64,000 nt of DNA from CAIKMD01 sp963729935 (GTDB lineage Bacteria > Pseudomonadota > Alphaproteobacteria > ATCC43930 > CGMCC-115725). The notes under the pieces are model-generated. The model ran no database searches. It worked only from the letters and a program-made list of their open reading frames with translations, and was not told the origin of the DNA. A program made the translations under genes and the position numbers. The stretch is taken from NCBI GenBank assembly GCA_963729935.1, contig CAVSPW010000002.1, positions 868,001 through 932,000 of the forward strand, in the 5' to 3' direction. Shown in pieces: positions 1 through 7,844 of this stretch. Every line of letters begins with the position of its first letter. Within the stretch, counting starts at the first letter, position 1.

Positions 1-361
1 GGGACCGGAACGGCCATTACATCAAGGGCCACTGTGTTCGCGATCGCCGCCGCTAGTACTCATCGCTGCTAGAGTACGCGGCTCCGACCTCTCTGCTCAG
101 GCCCTTCCTATCAAAGCCGGGATCGCCGCCGCTCTCTTGATCACGTCGACCTCTTTGCCTATCGCGACGGCTTCTAGCGGCAAGATCATCGACGTGCGAA
201 AGGAAAGGATGCGGCTGGCATCGGCTGGGCGCCCAAGGAAACTCGGGTCGGGAACGCACCCAATTCCCAATGGCCCCACCCTCGCCGATGCCGAGATCGA
301 CAAGTAGCTTGTCGACCGCGCCTCACTGTAGCGGGCTGAATTTCGCCCAGATGGGACCGCC
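1..361. other. no confident gene at the left edge
   Basis: No recognisable gene is seen here. A plus-strand frame is open from the left edge (position 2) to a TAG at 305-307. Its middle reads like a hydrophobic, signal-peptide-like stretch, but it has no start in the window and no family I recognise. It could be the tail of a small exported protein or chance. Confidence 0.3.
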
Positions 362-366
362 TCAGA

Positions 367-537
367 TCAGAGGCTGCTGCTGACGGTGTTGAATGTGGTG
401 TTTAGGTTGGTGCCAACCGCCGAGACGCCGACAATGATGGCGACCGCGATGAGCGACGCAATCAGACCGTATTCGATCGCGGTGACGCCAGAGCGATCCT
501 TGAACAGGCGACTGATAATCGGAAAAATCATCATCAT
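367..537 (-). CDS. Flp-type pilin (Flp/Fap family)
   Basis: This 56-residue protein is the structural subunit type of Flp (Tad) pili, which are exported through the inner membrane and assembled at the surface for adhesion. A short basic leader (ISRLFKDRSG) precedes the conserved VTAIEYGLIASLIAVAII segment, with the glutamate and tyrosine of the family's E-Y pair at about residues 22-23. The rest is a single hydrophobic helix and a short polar tail rich in Asn, Thr and Ser, which is the usual Flp layout and length. Three ATG codons stand in a row at the start and I took the outermost. No Tad assembly genes (prepilin peptidase, ATPase, secretin) are nearby, so it is an orphan pilin here or depends on genes elsewhere. 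Confidence 0.9.
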   Translation of the reverse strand: MMMIFPIISRLFKDRSGVTAIEYGLIASLIAVAIIVGVSAVGTNLNTTFNTVSSSL

Positions 538-760
538 CGTATGGCTCCTTCAAATCGAAAAACCCTTTGGTAGGGATGGCCATAGGAAAGCGCACCCCTC
601 TTAAAATGGAGTCACGGTTATGCTGCGCGAGTTGGCGGGCCCGATCGCAAACTGACAAAAGTAATCCCCGCCGCGAGAATCGCGCCGCGGGGCACTACTC
701 TGAGCGAGCCCCTGGAGATCATCGGGCTCGGCATATCCTGGGGCGCCGCGTTATAGAACC

Positions 761-903
761 GTGAGCCGCAAAACCGCTGCCGCGATCAAGCAATGCGAGC
801 CCTGCCCGATCTGCGCGCGGGCGACGGCGAGCCGTGCCCGCACCCCAAGGCTGACGAGGAAGGGTGTTGTCCGTACTACGATCCCGATTGGGAGCGCCCA
901 TAG
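761..903 (+). pseudogene. frameshifted Cys-rich mini-gene, copy 1
   Basis: A GTG start opens a frame with CEPCPIC (two CxxC-like cysteines). The continuation GDGEPCPHPKADEEGCC and the terminal DPDWERP followed by TAG lie in another frame. The paralogous site at 25761-25921 has one more base in the CPTC-GDGE stretch, so copy 1 appears to have lost a base. A zinc-binding microprotein is the natural guess from cysteine spacing. I do not recognise a named family. Confidence 0.45.
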
Positions 904-972
904 GTGATCGCCGACGCGCCCTCACATTTTCGTGGCGTGACGAGAATACCAATTGAGAGCATTATTTGCGGC

Positions 973-1182
973 ATGGCAGCACGATCCACGTTTTTTATTG
1001 GCGTTAGTCTCGCGCTTTCGTCATGCGCGGGCTTTGGTCAATGCCCCGGCTACGGTCCCTGCACCGGGAAAGTGATCGCAAGTCCCTACGATCAGGCGGA
1101 CCTTTACTTGGACGCACAAGGGTTCCCGCTGCCCGGTTGGGCCGCCATGAAATACGGGCCTGAAAGTGACGGCTCCAGATAA
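973..1182 (+). CDS. small predicted lipoprotein, copy 1
   Basis: This predicted 69-residue lipoprotein has a start ATG at 973, followed by a short signal peptide (MAARSTFFIGVSLALSSC). The lipobox LSSC places the lipidated cysteine at about residue 18. The mature part is about 50 residues and contains a Cys-Pro-Gly-Tyr-Gly-Pro-Cys motif, so a disulfide is possible in the periplasm. The frame is open further upstream, but the signal peptide decides the start. The duplicate at 25991-26200 keeps the lipobox, both mature cysteines and nearly the whole mature sequence, which argues that it is translated. I know no function for it. Confidence 0.75.
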   Translation: MAARSTFFIGVSLALSSCAGFGQCPGYGPCTGKVIASPYDQADLYLDAQGFPLPGWAAMKYGPESDGSR

Positions 1183-1231
1183 CTGTGGAGCCGGTATCGC
1201 GTTTTGCTCCAATTGGCCCCGCGCGAGATCC

Positions 1232-1324
1232 TGCCTAGCATCTGGCGAAGGCGAGCCGTGCCCGCATCCGAGGGCTGACGAAGGGGGCTGCTTTCCGTTT
1301 TATGGTCCCAAAGCGCACCGCTAA
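1232..1324 (+). pseudogene. second Cys-rich module remnant, copy 1
   Basis: Thirty codons ending in TAA read with the motif GEGEPCPHPRADEGGC, clearly related to GDGEPCPHPKADEEGCC in the mini-gene at 761-903. No start codon can be assigned. The copy at 26250-26342 has a Trp in place of the Cys in EPCP, so the module is decaying or is non-coding. Confidence 0.35.
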
Positions 1325-1357
1325 CGCGCATCGGCGAAAAAGAAGCCTCGCCGGGTG

Positions 1358-1519
1358 TCAGCGCTCGTCGCCCTGACGGTCTAGCGCTTCCGCTAGCTCG
1401 GCGAGAGTAAGCGCAGCTTCCGCGACCTGGCGTTTCAGCATGAGATCGTCGATAGCGTGCGCAGCGACGCGCAAACGGCGAGACATCTCTCGCAACTCGA
1501 GTGGCGTTAGGGTAGGCAT
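1358..1519 (-). CDS. small conserved hypothetical protein (53 aa), copy 1
   Basis: The protein from the ATG at 1519 begins MPTLTPLELREMSRRLR and forms an almost wholly helical, amphipathic 53-residue chain rich in Ala, Leu, Glu and Arg. The duplicate at 26376-26537 differs by conservative changes only. Small helical proteins of this kind recur in Rhizobiales and are annotated hypothetical. The frame stays open upstream to 1726 with a CPHPLSLCARCG zinc-ribbon-like stretch; that extension would overlap the divergent 51-residue gene, so I kept the inner start. Confidence 0.6.
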   Translation of the reverse strand: MPTLTPLELREMSRRLRVAAHAIDDLMLKRQVAEAALTLAELAEALDRQGDER

Positions 1520-1724
1520 CGTCGCCCCGCTTAACGTTCTTGTGTAGGCGCGGCGCCGGGCCTTGATGCAGCCGCATGGCGCGTACTCCAGGTCCCTATT
1601 CGGGGCCGCGAAAGGCAGCATTCTACCGCACCGGGCGCACAAGGAAAGTGGGTGCGGACATTGCGTTAGATCAAGGCAGCGCCACCGTCTCCGACTGAAA
1701 CTTACGACTACGGAAAACGGAATC

Positions 1725-1880
1725 ATGGATGCGAAAGCCCTGCGCGAGCGCGCGGCCCAATATCGTCGCCGCGCCGAAGAAGCCGCAGACGCGGCGGTGA
1801 AGGATTCGCTCTTGCTGCTCGCCGAGATCGACGAGGAAGAGGGCAGCCGCGACGAAAGGCCGCCGGACCACAGTAACTAG
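1725..1880 (+). CDS. small helical hypothetical protein (51 aa), copy 1
   Basis: This 51-residue protein starts MDAKALRERAAQYRRRAEEA and consists of a single charged helix (alternating Arg/Glu/Ala) with a polar tail. Short proteins of the RERAAxYRRxAEEA type are widespread in Rhizobiales and have no known role. The ATG at 1725 was chosen because the paralogue (26743-26898) keeps it and the sequence diverges faster just upstream. It is divergent from the 53-residue gene at 1358-1519. Confidence 0.65.
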   Translation: MDAKALRERAAQYRRRAEEAADAAVKDSLLLLAEIDEEEGSRDERPPDHSN

Positions 1881-1895
1881 TGTCGGACGCGGAGC

Positions 1896-2153
1896 TTGTC
1901 CCAATTCCTGGCGCGTTCTACCGTGTCCCGGAACGGAAAGCGCACGCAATTGATCGCCGATCCCGATTCTTGGCGCGCGGCTAACATCCTCATCAAAGAG
2001 CACGGCGAGGATGCAGAGTTGATTGCGGCTCAGCGTGCCGACGAATTGTTGGCCGAGGGCGACGCGGACGGGCACCGATTTTTCAAAGCCGTGCTAAACG
2101 CCGTGGCGGAGTTGCGGCGCACAGCACGAAAAGAAGGCGAAAGCGTGAACTGA
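1896..2153 (+). CDS. hypothetical protein (85 aa), copy 1
   Basis: This small cytoplasmic protein has the core DSWRAANILIKEHGEDAELIAAQRADELLAEGD, a pattern common in alphaproteobacterial hypothetical proteins that pair a W-RAA helix with an Ala/Asp/Glu-rich helix. The start at 1896 is a TTG; a GTG at 1923 would drop nine residues. The duplicate at 26914-27171 has the same frame and end and very few changes, which supports coding. The stop lies 31 bases before the next gene, so the two are probably co-transcribed. Confidence 0.65.
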   Translation: MSQFLARSTVSRNGKRTQLIADPDSWRAANILIKEHGEDAELIAAQRADELLAEGDADGHRFFKAVLNAVAELRRTARKEGESVN

Positions 2154-2184
2154 CAGTCGTCATTGACTTGGACATTTAGAAGCG

Positions 2185-2535
2185 ATGGCGCGCAAGGCCG
2201 ACAACGACAACGATCTCGGCTTCGATAAGAGCCAGGATGGCCAGGGCGTCATCGAAAACGCCTCCACGGGGTTCGAAGGCCGAACCGATCTCTTCACGCT
2301 GGCGCTTGCCACGCAAAAAGTGATGCTCGAAATAAAGGTGCAGTTAAAAGAATTTGGCGCGCGGCGCCAATCAGCGAAGAGCGCCGAAGGCAAACTCATC
2401 GAGCGCGAAATGCGTGGCTTGATGTCCAAGCACAGAGAGGCCGGCGAGCGTCTCCTGGCGATCCAGCAGGCGATGCCCCCCGAGATGCGCGTGAATCTCT
2501 GGCGGCTGATCGACCTGGGGGACAGTTGGAAATAA
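2185..2535 (+). CDS. hypothetical protein (116 aa), copy 1
   Basis: This 116-residue soluble protein begins MARKADNDND and is followed by two long amphipathic helices, including EREMRGLMSKHREAGERLLAIQ, that could form a coiled coil. There is no signal peptide or membrane segment. Its paralogue at 27203-27553 differs in roughly a third of positions, much more than the neighbouring duplicates do, so this gene seems to evolve faster or under relaxed constraint. The stop codon overlaps the ATG of an SOS-peptidase remnant (TAATG). Confidence 0.6.
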   Translation: MARKADNDNDLGFDKSQDGQGVIENASTGFEGRTDLFTLALATQKVMLEIKVQLKEFGARRQSAKSAEGKLIEREMRGLMSKHREAGERLLAIQQAMPPEMRVNLWRLIDLGDSWK

Positions 2536-2621
2536 TGTGCGGTCGCGTCGGTTTCCCCAATATCGCGAAGATGGATCGCGGCCGGCTCCGCCTCCAGGCC
2601 TTCGCGCAGATAGCCTCGTAG
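2535..2621 (+). pseudogene. 5' stub of an SOS-response-associated peptidase (YedK/HMCES) gene, copy 1
   Basis: The ATG at 2535 gives MCGRV, the conserved start of the YedK/HMCES family, whose Cys2 forms the DNA-protein crosslink at abasic sites. After about five codons the homology ends and a stop comes at 2619-2621. The paralogous site at 27553 keeps much more of the gene, which supports reading this as a remnant. Confidence 0.55.
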
Positions 2622-2727
2622 GAGCGCGATTTTGCGGCGTAAGATGGCTGCTCGATTTTCCATTGGAGACGATGCCGCCTAAAGGGCGCGCTTCTATGCG
2701 GGAAAGTACGTGCCCCATTAAGGAAAT

Positions 2728-2763
2728 GCCCCGCCGGGGTTGGGCCTCGGCGGGGCTCGTCTT
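2728..2763. terminator. terminator-like hairpin
   Basis: A perfect nine-base stem (GCCCCGCCG / CGGCGGGGC, 2728-2736 and 2748-2756) closes an 11-base loop. It lies downstream of the minus-strand nuclease gene and downstream of the plus-strand small genes, so it could end transcription from either side. Only short pyrimidine runs follow it on each strand, so the assignment is moderate. Confidence 0.5.
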
Positions 2764-2864
2764 CTGGGTTTGCCTCTTTAGCATGAGGCCGGAGAGCACC
2801 CTATCGGCGGTGCGTTACCAAACGATGAAACGTGCCCTGCCGATGCGGGCCCCATAAAGGCTCC

Positions 2865-3668
2865 TCACAGTGCCTCGTTGAGCGTCGCCGCCAGCCTCAC
2901 CCCGGCCTTCTCGAGCTGCTCATTGACGATTGGCAGCGCCGCCTGCTCGTAGCTTTCCGGCAACGGGCCCGGTGCGTGTTGCAGCTCGCCATAGATCACC
3001 CGCACCGCGATCCCATGGCTCTCGTTCGCCCAATCGATAGGGGAGCCGCCGCGCCACCGCGCCAAGTCGGCCGGCGTGATTGAGTGCTCCAAGCGCAGGG
3101 CATAGGCGCGCTCATCGCCCTGGACGGCCAGCGCGAGAATGCCCGTGTCCCATACCGCGTGCAGATTGGTCCGGCGGCCCAGGAACTCCACCTTGATGTC
3201 ATTCCCGCCACGGTCGCCGTCGTCACTCGCATGTAACGGTTGATGCACATCGCCAACGAAGTGGACAACAAACTTGAGCGCATCGAGGCGCATCCGAGGG
3301 GGTAGCTCGCGGTTGTGAAGCTCGGCCGCGAATTGCTCGATTTTGGCTACCACGCAATCGTCGTGCGGGCAGTCTCGCGCGTGGTCGTATCCGCTCGCGC
3401 TGATCGGGATGTCAACGAAGTGCCACGGCGCTGTGTCCCGTCGCAGCGGCCGAATCTGGTCCGCCCAGTTGGCAACCTCGGCCAAAGTGGTCGCGTTATC
3501 GAGCGCCAGGAGATCGCGGACCTGCCGGGCGGTGGCGGGCTCGAGGTATTGCTCTGCGATCTCGGCGACGATGCGGTGGCCTTCGGCGCCCCATGCGAAG
3601 GCTTGGGATGGGACCGACCCACAAAGCAGGATGGCCAAACAGATCGAACGTGTTGGAGTGGCTTTCAT
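2865..3668 (-). CDS. S1/P1 nuclease family protein
   Basis: This 267-residue enzyme belongs to the zinc-dependent S1/P1 nucleases, which cut single-stranded nucleic acid at phosphodiester bonds and often act outside the cytoplasm. A signal peptide ends near AFA, leaving Trp as the mature N-terminal residue (WGAEGHRIV). That is required in this family because the Trp amino and carbonyl groups bind zinc. Other ligands are visible in order: the His of EGHR, the Asp of NWAD, the His of PWHFVD, and the FVGDVHQPLHA block, followed by a GGND segment. Length is normal for bacterial members. It stands alone, facing the small-gene block across a hairpin. Periplasmic or secreted nucleotide scavenging is the likely role. 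Confidence 0.9.
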   Translation of the reverse strand: MKATPTRSICLAILLCGSVPSQAFAWGAEGHRIVAEIAEQYLEPATARQVRDLLALDNATTLAEVANWADQIRPLRRDTAPWHFVDIPISASGYDHARDCPHDDCVVAKIEQFAAELHNRELPPRMRLDALKFVVHFVGDVHQPLHASDDGDRGGNDIKVEFLGRRTNLHAVWDTGILALAVQGDERAYALRLEHSITPADLARWRGGSPIDWANESHGIAVRVIYGELQHAPGPLPESYEQAALPIVNEQLEKAGVRLAATLNEAL

Positions 3669-4079
3669 TTCAACTTCTACCTATTTCACTCGCGCACTTG
3701 TGGTGGGTTGGCGCGGGGGTGATGCAAAGGGCTACCTGCTGCCGGATTTTTACTCCGGCGCAACCGGAATACCCGGTCGCTTCAGTGAGGGATTATTCCT
3801 CCGGCACTTACAACCCTTCCTGGGGCGGCGAAGCGGCCGCCGAAGGAGTCGCTGACAGCCGACCGCGCCGAAGCTTCGGTTTCGCCATCGATGGCGTCCT
3901 AAGCGCTCTTCCGGGGCGATTTCGCGCGCGGCCGATGACGCCGCGCCTTGTCCGACCGGTTGGCTATGCCGGAGACCGGCGGCGGTAGCGGCAGCAGGAG
4001 CTGTGGCTCGATCGTGGTCCGCATCGCCGAGGATCCGGCAAGCGCTTTCCGCCGGTGTCGATCGTAGCTTATCACCCGA
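3669..4079. other. gene-poor stretch between nuclease and IS3 remnant
   Basis: I see no convincing gene here. Frames on both strands lack family similarity and have no good ribosome site. Part of it is probably debris left when the neighbouring IS3 element was cut back. Confidence 0.4.
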
Positions 4080-4404
4080 TCGCCCCCCCGGCGCTTCGCG
4101 ATGAACCCGAACTTCACGTCGATTCCTTCGCGAAATAGGCCACGGCTTTTTTTAGGATGTCCCGTTCGGCCTTGAGCTTCGCCACTTCGCGCTTCAACCG
4201 CGCGATCTCGGCCTGCTCGACCTTCATCTGCCCGTGGCCCGGAAAGGCATGCTCCGGATCGTCGCCGAACGCCCTTACCCAGTTGCGCAGCACCGTCCCG
4301 TGCACGCCCAGATCGCGCGAGGCCTGCGCAACGCTCACCCCGCGTTCCTTGATCAGACGTACAGCCTCAAGCTTGAACTCTCGCGTAAATCTCCGTCGAT
4401 CCAT
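4080..4404 (-). pseudogene. truncated IS3-family element: orfA plus the first codons of orfB
   Basis: Positions 4404-4114 encode an intact 96-residue OrfA with an N-terminal helix-turn-helix (FKLEAVRLIKERGVSVAQASRDLGV) and a C-terminal leucine-zipper helix (LKREVAKLKAERDILKKAVAYFAKE). OrfA binds the IS ends and is normally joined to OrfB by frameshifting. OrfB starts at 4117 with MKFGFIAKRRG, typical of this group, but homology ends after about 12 codons. The catalytic part is missing, so the element cannot move by itself. A matching OrfB 3' half lies at 53850-54372. Confidence 0.85.
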
Positions 4405-4623
4405 GACCCACCTCCAATTCCATAAAACACCTAACTCGGTGTCTGCGGAACCAGCAGCAGCTCAAGTCCCGCTTTCTGCAAGAAGTTCGCGGCAATCGAC
4501 ACGCCGGCAGTGGCTTATGCTGTTGTCCCAGGTTGGAGAACTGGTGCCAGCGCCAAACGAGCTGGCACCCACAACCTTTAGATGTAAAGTAGGGGTTCTG
4601 GCGCTTTCCCAGCGAGGCGGGGC

Positions 4624-4667
4624 TTGACTTCTTGGCAAATCGCCGCAAATAAATAGGCAAATTGCCG
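4624..4667 (+). promoter_or_regulatory. candidate promoter/operator of the RES-Xre pair
   Basis: A TTGACT -35-like box (4624-4629) is followed after 17 bases by an AT-rich -10-like AAATAA. A GGCAA-A-TTGCC palindrome (4656-4666) overlaps the expected start, and its GGCAAAT half recurs as a direct repeat at 4634-4640. This arrangement fits autorepression by the Xre-type antitoxin encoded just downstream. The binding itself is inferred. Confidence 0.5.
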
Positions 4668-4677
4668 GAGACTGCCG

Positions 4678-5118
4678 ATGTCCATTCCTGCACCTGTGAT
4701 TGAGGCCATCTATGACCGTCTGGGAGGGGCGAAGACGCTGCGGCATCCGATTCGCTCAGAGGCAGACCTCTCCCAACTGGTGGTCGAAGGTCTTCCGCTG
4801 CGGGCTTACCGCGCGATGCGGGAAGCAGGCTTTTCGGATCAAGAGCTATCCGGCGTCATCCCCGCTCGCACGCTCCGCCATAGGATCCAGAAAAAAGAGC
4901 GTCTGAACACGGTCGAGACGGAGCGGGCGCTGCGTCTCCTCAGCATCCAGCTTCAGGCCGAACTCGCTCTCGAGGACAAGGAGAAGGCTCGGATTTGGCT
5001 GCGAAAGCCGCTCCGGCTGCTGGACGGGATGACGCCGCTCGAAGCCGCGCAAAACGAGCATGGCGCCGAGGTCGTGCGCGAGATGCTGACCAACCTCGCC
5101 TGGGGCGCCGCGGCGTGA
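4678..5118 (+). CDS. Xre/MbcA/ParS-type antitoxin
   Basis: This 146-residue antitoxin of a RES-Xre type II toxin-antitoxin system would bind and neutralise the downstream RES toxin and repress its own promoter. The N-terminal half holds a helix-turn-helix-like region (AYRAMREAGFSDQELSGVIPARTLRHRI). The C-terminal half is the toxin-binding DUF2384/MbcA-ParS region, with ARIWLRKPLRLLDGMTPLEAAQNEHGAEVV, close to the family signature W-L-x(n)-P-x(n)-L-G-x-P-x(n)-G-x-x-V. An SD-like CCGGAG precedes the ATG. The stop TGA shares one base with the toxin ATG (TGATG), so translation is coupled. Confidence 0.9.
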   Translation: MSIPAPVIEAIYDRLGGAKTLRHPIRSEADLSQLVVEGLPLRAYRAMREAGFSDQELSGVIPARTLRHRIQKKERLNTVETERALRLLSIQLQAELALEDKEKARIWLRKPLRLLDGMTPLEAAQNEHGAEVVREMLTNLAWGAAA

Positions 5119-5618
5119 TGATCTTGTGGCGATCGTGCAACGCATCGCTGTTGGGCTCCTTCAACGGCACGGGCGGCATGCTCGCGGCTGGGCGATGGCA
5201 CTCGAAGGGGCGGACTGTCTCGTACAGCTCCAGCGCGCCTTCCTTGACGCTGCTGGAACGTCTGGTCCACGTTGAGGATCCGGCCCTCCTTCCGCCACTT
5301 GCCGTCGTCGCTTACGAAGTCCCAGATGGGGTCGCGGAAGAAGAAGTGGAACTTTCAGCGCTGCCTCCCAATTGGCGGGACGACGTGGTCGTCACCAGGA
5401 GTCTCGGCGACGAATGGATAAGGTCGAACAGAACGCCGCTGCTGCGGGTGCCGTCCGCAATCGTCCCGCTGCCGGATATCCCCGACAGGAACATCGTCAT
5501 CAACCATGCGCACGCAGACGCTCGGCGCATAAAGATCCTACGGACGCATCAGCCCTTCGCGTTCGACGAGCGACTTCTTCGGGTTCCCGGCCCGACCAAT
5601 CCACACAGCATCAACTAA
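5118..5618 (+). CDS. RES-domain toxin (NAD-degrading type)
   Basis: This 166-residue RES-family toxin belongs to a family whose characterised members (MbcT, ParT and relatives) act on NAD+ or ADP-ribosylate targets, stalling growth when the antitoxin is lost. Family residues are visible: an N-terminal Arg in LWRSC, the Gly-Arg-Trp of AAGRWHSKG, Tyr in VSYSS and Glu in LLERLVHV, in the expected order. Length fits the family. The first codon overlaps the antitoxin stop, typical of RES-Xre operons. It looks intact, so the pair may be functional and help to stabilise this accessory region. Confidence 0.9.
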   Translation: MILWRSCNASLLGSFNGTGGMLAAGRWHSKGRTVSYSSSAPSLTLLERLVHVEDPALLPPLAVVAYEVPDGVAEEEVELSALPPNWRDDVVVTRSLGDEWIRSNRTPLLRVPSAIVPLPDIPDRNIVINHAHADARRIKILRTHQPFAFDERLLRVPGPTNPHSIN

Positions 5619-5846
5619 TAGATTAGCTAGGACAACGGGATAAGCCGCGCGCTGGCGGGTGCGGTCCCTATAATTGGGACAAGCTCGTCAGCACATCCAC
5701 GGCCCTCCCGGCGGATCTGGCGCGCGCGCTCCAAGAAACTGCGGGCAAGCGATAGTCTAAAGACAAGCGGGTCGGGATGGCATCGGCCTTTCTCTTCGTG
5801 ACGCCGGCATCTGGAAGGGGCATGGCGTTAGCCCATGCGGCGACCG

Positions 5847-6670
5847 TCAGAACGGGATCTCCTCGACTTCGGCCGGCCGCGAAGGGATGCGGTCTTGGCG
5901 CATCCCAGCGGCCGTGCGCCGCCGCCGCGGGTTCTTGCGCTTGATCGGCCTCCCGATGCGCGGATTGACCCGGCCGACGATGTCCCACCGGCTGATCGGC
6001 GGCCGGTTCGCCGCGAGCCCGAGGATGGTCTCGAAGGAGACGTGCCGGTAGAAGCGCCGGTTGTAGCGGAAGACGTACTCGTTGAGGTAGGTGTCGACGT
6101 GCCGGCGGCGAAGGCCGTGATAGGTGCCGAGGCCCCACCGCTTCATCAGCGAGAAGACGCGGTGGATCCAGGGCAGGACGACGCGGCCGGCCATTTTGCC
6201 GACCACGCGCGGATCGTGCCGATAGCCCTTGAGGTCGAGGTAGGATTTGTGCCCGTCGGAGAGCAGGGTCGTCCCCGGCTTGATGTTGGCGCGGATGAAG
6301 GCGTGGATGTGCTCGGCCGCGTTGGATGGGATGGCCTGCAGCCGGACGCCGCCCGACCGCGTGTCGAGATACTTCGCGCCGATTTTTAGCGGCTTTTGCG
6401 GCGTCCGCCGCGTGCGGTCGTACACCTCGACGGCGCCCACGACGAGGATCTTCCCGCTCTTGTTGGGATCGAACTGGCTCTGGCCGTCGCGGAACGGCAT
6501 CTCCGCCTGGTCGATCTCGACGACCCCCTCGAGCGGCTCGCGTCCGGTGTCGACCATGGAGCGCCGGAGCTTCTGGGCGAGGAGCCAGGCGGCGCGATAT
6601 GACATGCCGAGCTGTCCCTTGAGCTGAAGGGCGGACATGCCGTTGGAGTAGGTCGCCATCAGATGGGCGG
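5847..6670 (-). pseudogene. 5'-truncated IS1595 (ISXO2-like) transposase
   Basis: The remaining 270-odd codons encode the DDE-type catalytic domain of an ISXO2-like transposase: a helical region (SALQLKGQLGMSYRAAWLLAQKLRRSM), VVEIDQAEM with the first acidic residue, SDGHKSYLDL with the second, and HRVFSLMKRWGLGTYHGL, NEYVFRYNRR near the end. The N-terminal zinc ribbon is missing because the frame runs into the end of the IS407-group element at 6671. The sequence beyond that element (7871 onward) does not resume the gene, so a deletion accompanied or followed the insertion. Confidence 0.85.
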
Positions 6671-6732
6671 TGACCTTGCCCCCTGAAACGCCCCCGATTT
6701 GAGGTTAGAGTCCGTCGATCAGGAGACGGACG

Positions 6733-6999
6733 ATGAAGCGGTCACGGTTTTCGGAAGAGCAGATCATCGGGATTTTGAAGGAGCATCAGGCTGGGATGCC
6801 TGCGGCGGATGTCTGTCGCCGGCATGGGATCAGCGATGCGACTTTCTATAACTGGCGTTCGAAGTATGGCGGGATGGAGGTGTCGGACGCCCGCAAGCTG
6901 AAGGCTCTCGAGGAAGAGAACCGGAAGCTGAAGAAGCTGCTGGCGGAATCGGCGCTCGATGTGGCGACGCTGAAAGAGATGCTCGGAAAAAACTTCTGA
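6733..6999 (+). CDS. IS3-family transposase OrfA (IS407 group)
   Basis: OrfA (88 residues) binds the element ends. It opens MKRSRFSEEQIIGILKEHQ, continues with the helix-turn-helix AADVCRRHGISDATFYNWRSKYGG and ends in a leucine-zipper helix (LKALEEENRKLKKLLAES). Near its end the slippery heptamer A-AAA-AAC (in GGAAAAAAC) lies in the zero frame just before the TGA at 6997-6999. This is the classic site for -1 ribosomal frameshifting, which would fuse OrfA to OrfB and yield the active transposase. Confidence 0.95.
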   Translation: MKRSRFSEEQIIGILKEHQAGMPAADVCRRHGISDATFYNWRSKYGGMEVSDARKLKALEEENRKLKKLLAESALDVATLKEMLGKNF

Positions 7000-7007
7000 C
7001 GCCCGGC

Positions 7008-7844
7008 TTGCGGAGGAAAGCCGTGACCTGGGCGATCGAAGAGAAGAGCTATTCGCAGCGTCGTGCCTGTGGGCTGGTGGATCTGGCGCCAAAGACCTAC
7101 CGCTACGCCTCACGCCGCCCGGATGATGCCGGGATACGGGAACGACTTCGTGCTTTGGCATCGCAGCGGCGCCGGTTCGGCTACCGCCGCCTGCATATCT
7201 TATTGGTGCGCGAGGGCGTGGCGGTCAACCACAAGAAGCTGTTCCGGATCTACCGCGAGGAGCGGCTCACGGTGCGCCGGCGCGGCGGCAGGAAACGCGC
7301 CTTGGGCACGCGGGCGCCGATGGCGATCCCGCAAGCCCCGAACCAGCGCTGGTCGCTCGACTTCGTCATGGATACCCTCGCCGACGGTCGCCGCTTCCGC
7401 ATCCTGGCCGTGGTTGACGACTTCAGCCGTGAATGCCTGGCGCTCGTCGCCGACAACTCGCTCTCCGGCGTTCGCGTCGCGCGCGAGCTCGATCGTCTGG
7501 TCGAGGGCCGCGGGCGGCCGTGCATGATCGTCAGCGACAACGGCACCGAGCTGACCTCGCACGCCATACTGCGCTGGCAGCAGGAGCGCTGCGTCGAATG
7601 GCATTACATCGCGCCCGGCAAGCCGATGCAGAATGGCTTCGTCGAGTCCTTCAACGGACGGCTGCGCGACGAATGCCTCAACGAGCATCTCTTCCCCAGC
7701 CTCAAGCAGGCGCGCCGGATCATCGAAACCTGGAGGATCGATTACAACACCGAGCGCCCGCACACGAGCCTCAACGGCCTCACCCCAACACAGTTTGCAA
7801 CCCGCCCCCACAAGGGGCATAACCAGAACGGATTCTGCTTATGA
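7008..7844 (+). CDS. IS3-family transposase OrfB (IS407 group)
   Basis: OrfB carries the DDE integrase-like catalytic core: the first Asp in RWSLDFVMD, the second in IVSDNGTEL and the Glu in FVESFNGRLRDECLNE, followed by the usual NTERPHTSLNGLTP motif. The N-terminal HTH_21 region includes RRRFGYRRLHILL. The frame is -1 relative to OrfA and opens upstream of the TTG at 7008, so the natural product is probably the OrfA-OrfB fusion made by frameshifting. A separate start at 7008 is only nominal. No inactivating change is visible. Confidence 0.95.
   Translation: MRRKAVTWAIEEKSYSQRRACGLVDLAPKTYRYASRRPDDAGIRERLRALASQRRRFGYRRLHILLVREGVAVNHKKLFRIYREERLTVRRRGGRKRALGTRAPMAIPQAPNQRWSLDFVMDTLADGRRFRILAVVDDFSRECLALVADNSLSGVRVARELDRLVEGRGRPCMIVSDNGTELTSHAILRWQQERCVEWHYIAPGKPMQNGFVESFNGRLRDECLNEHLFPSLKQARRIIETWRIDYNTERPHTSLNGLTPTQFATRPHKGHNQNGFCL

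Larger units (their letters stand above)
761..2560 (+). repeat. duplicated small-gene block, copy 1
   Basis: The order and sequence of the small genes here recur at 25761-27580 with an offset near 25,018 bases: Cys-rich mini-gene, lipoprotein, second Cys module, minus-strand 53-residue gene, 51-residue gene, 85-residue gene, 116-residue gene and an SOS-peptidase start. The two copies are in direct orientation and clearly diverged, both by substitutions and by small indels. Confidence 0.9.

Noticed and set aside
666..692. GC-rich hairpin with a short T-run on the minus strand
   Set aside because: No minus-strand gene ends just before it and the stem is interrupted, so a terminator call is not supported.
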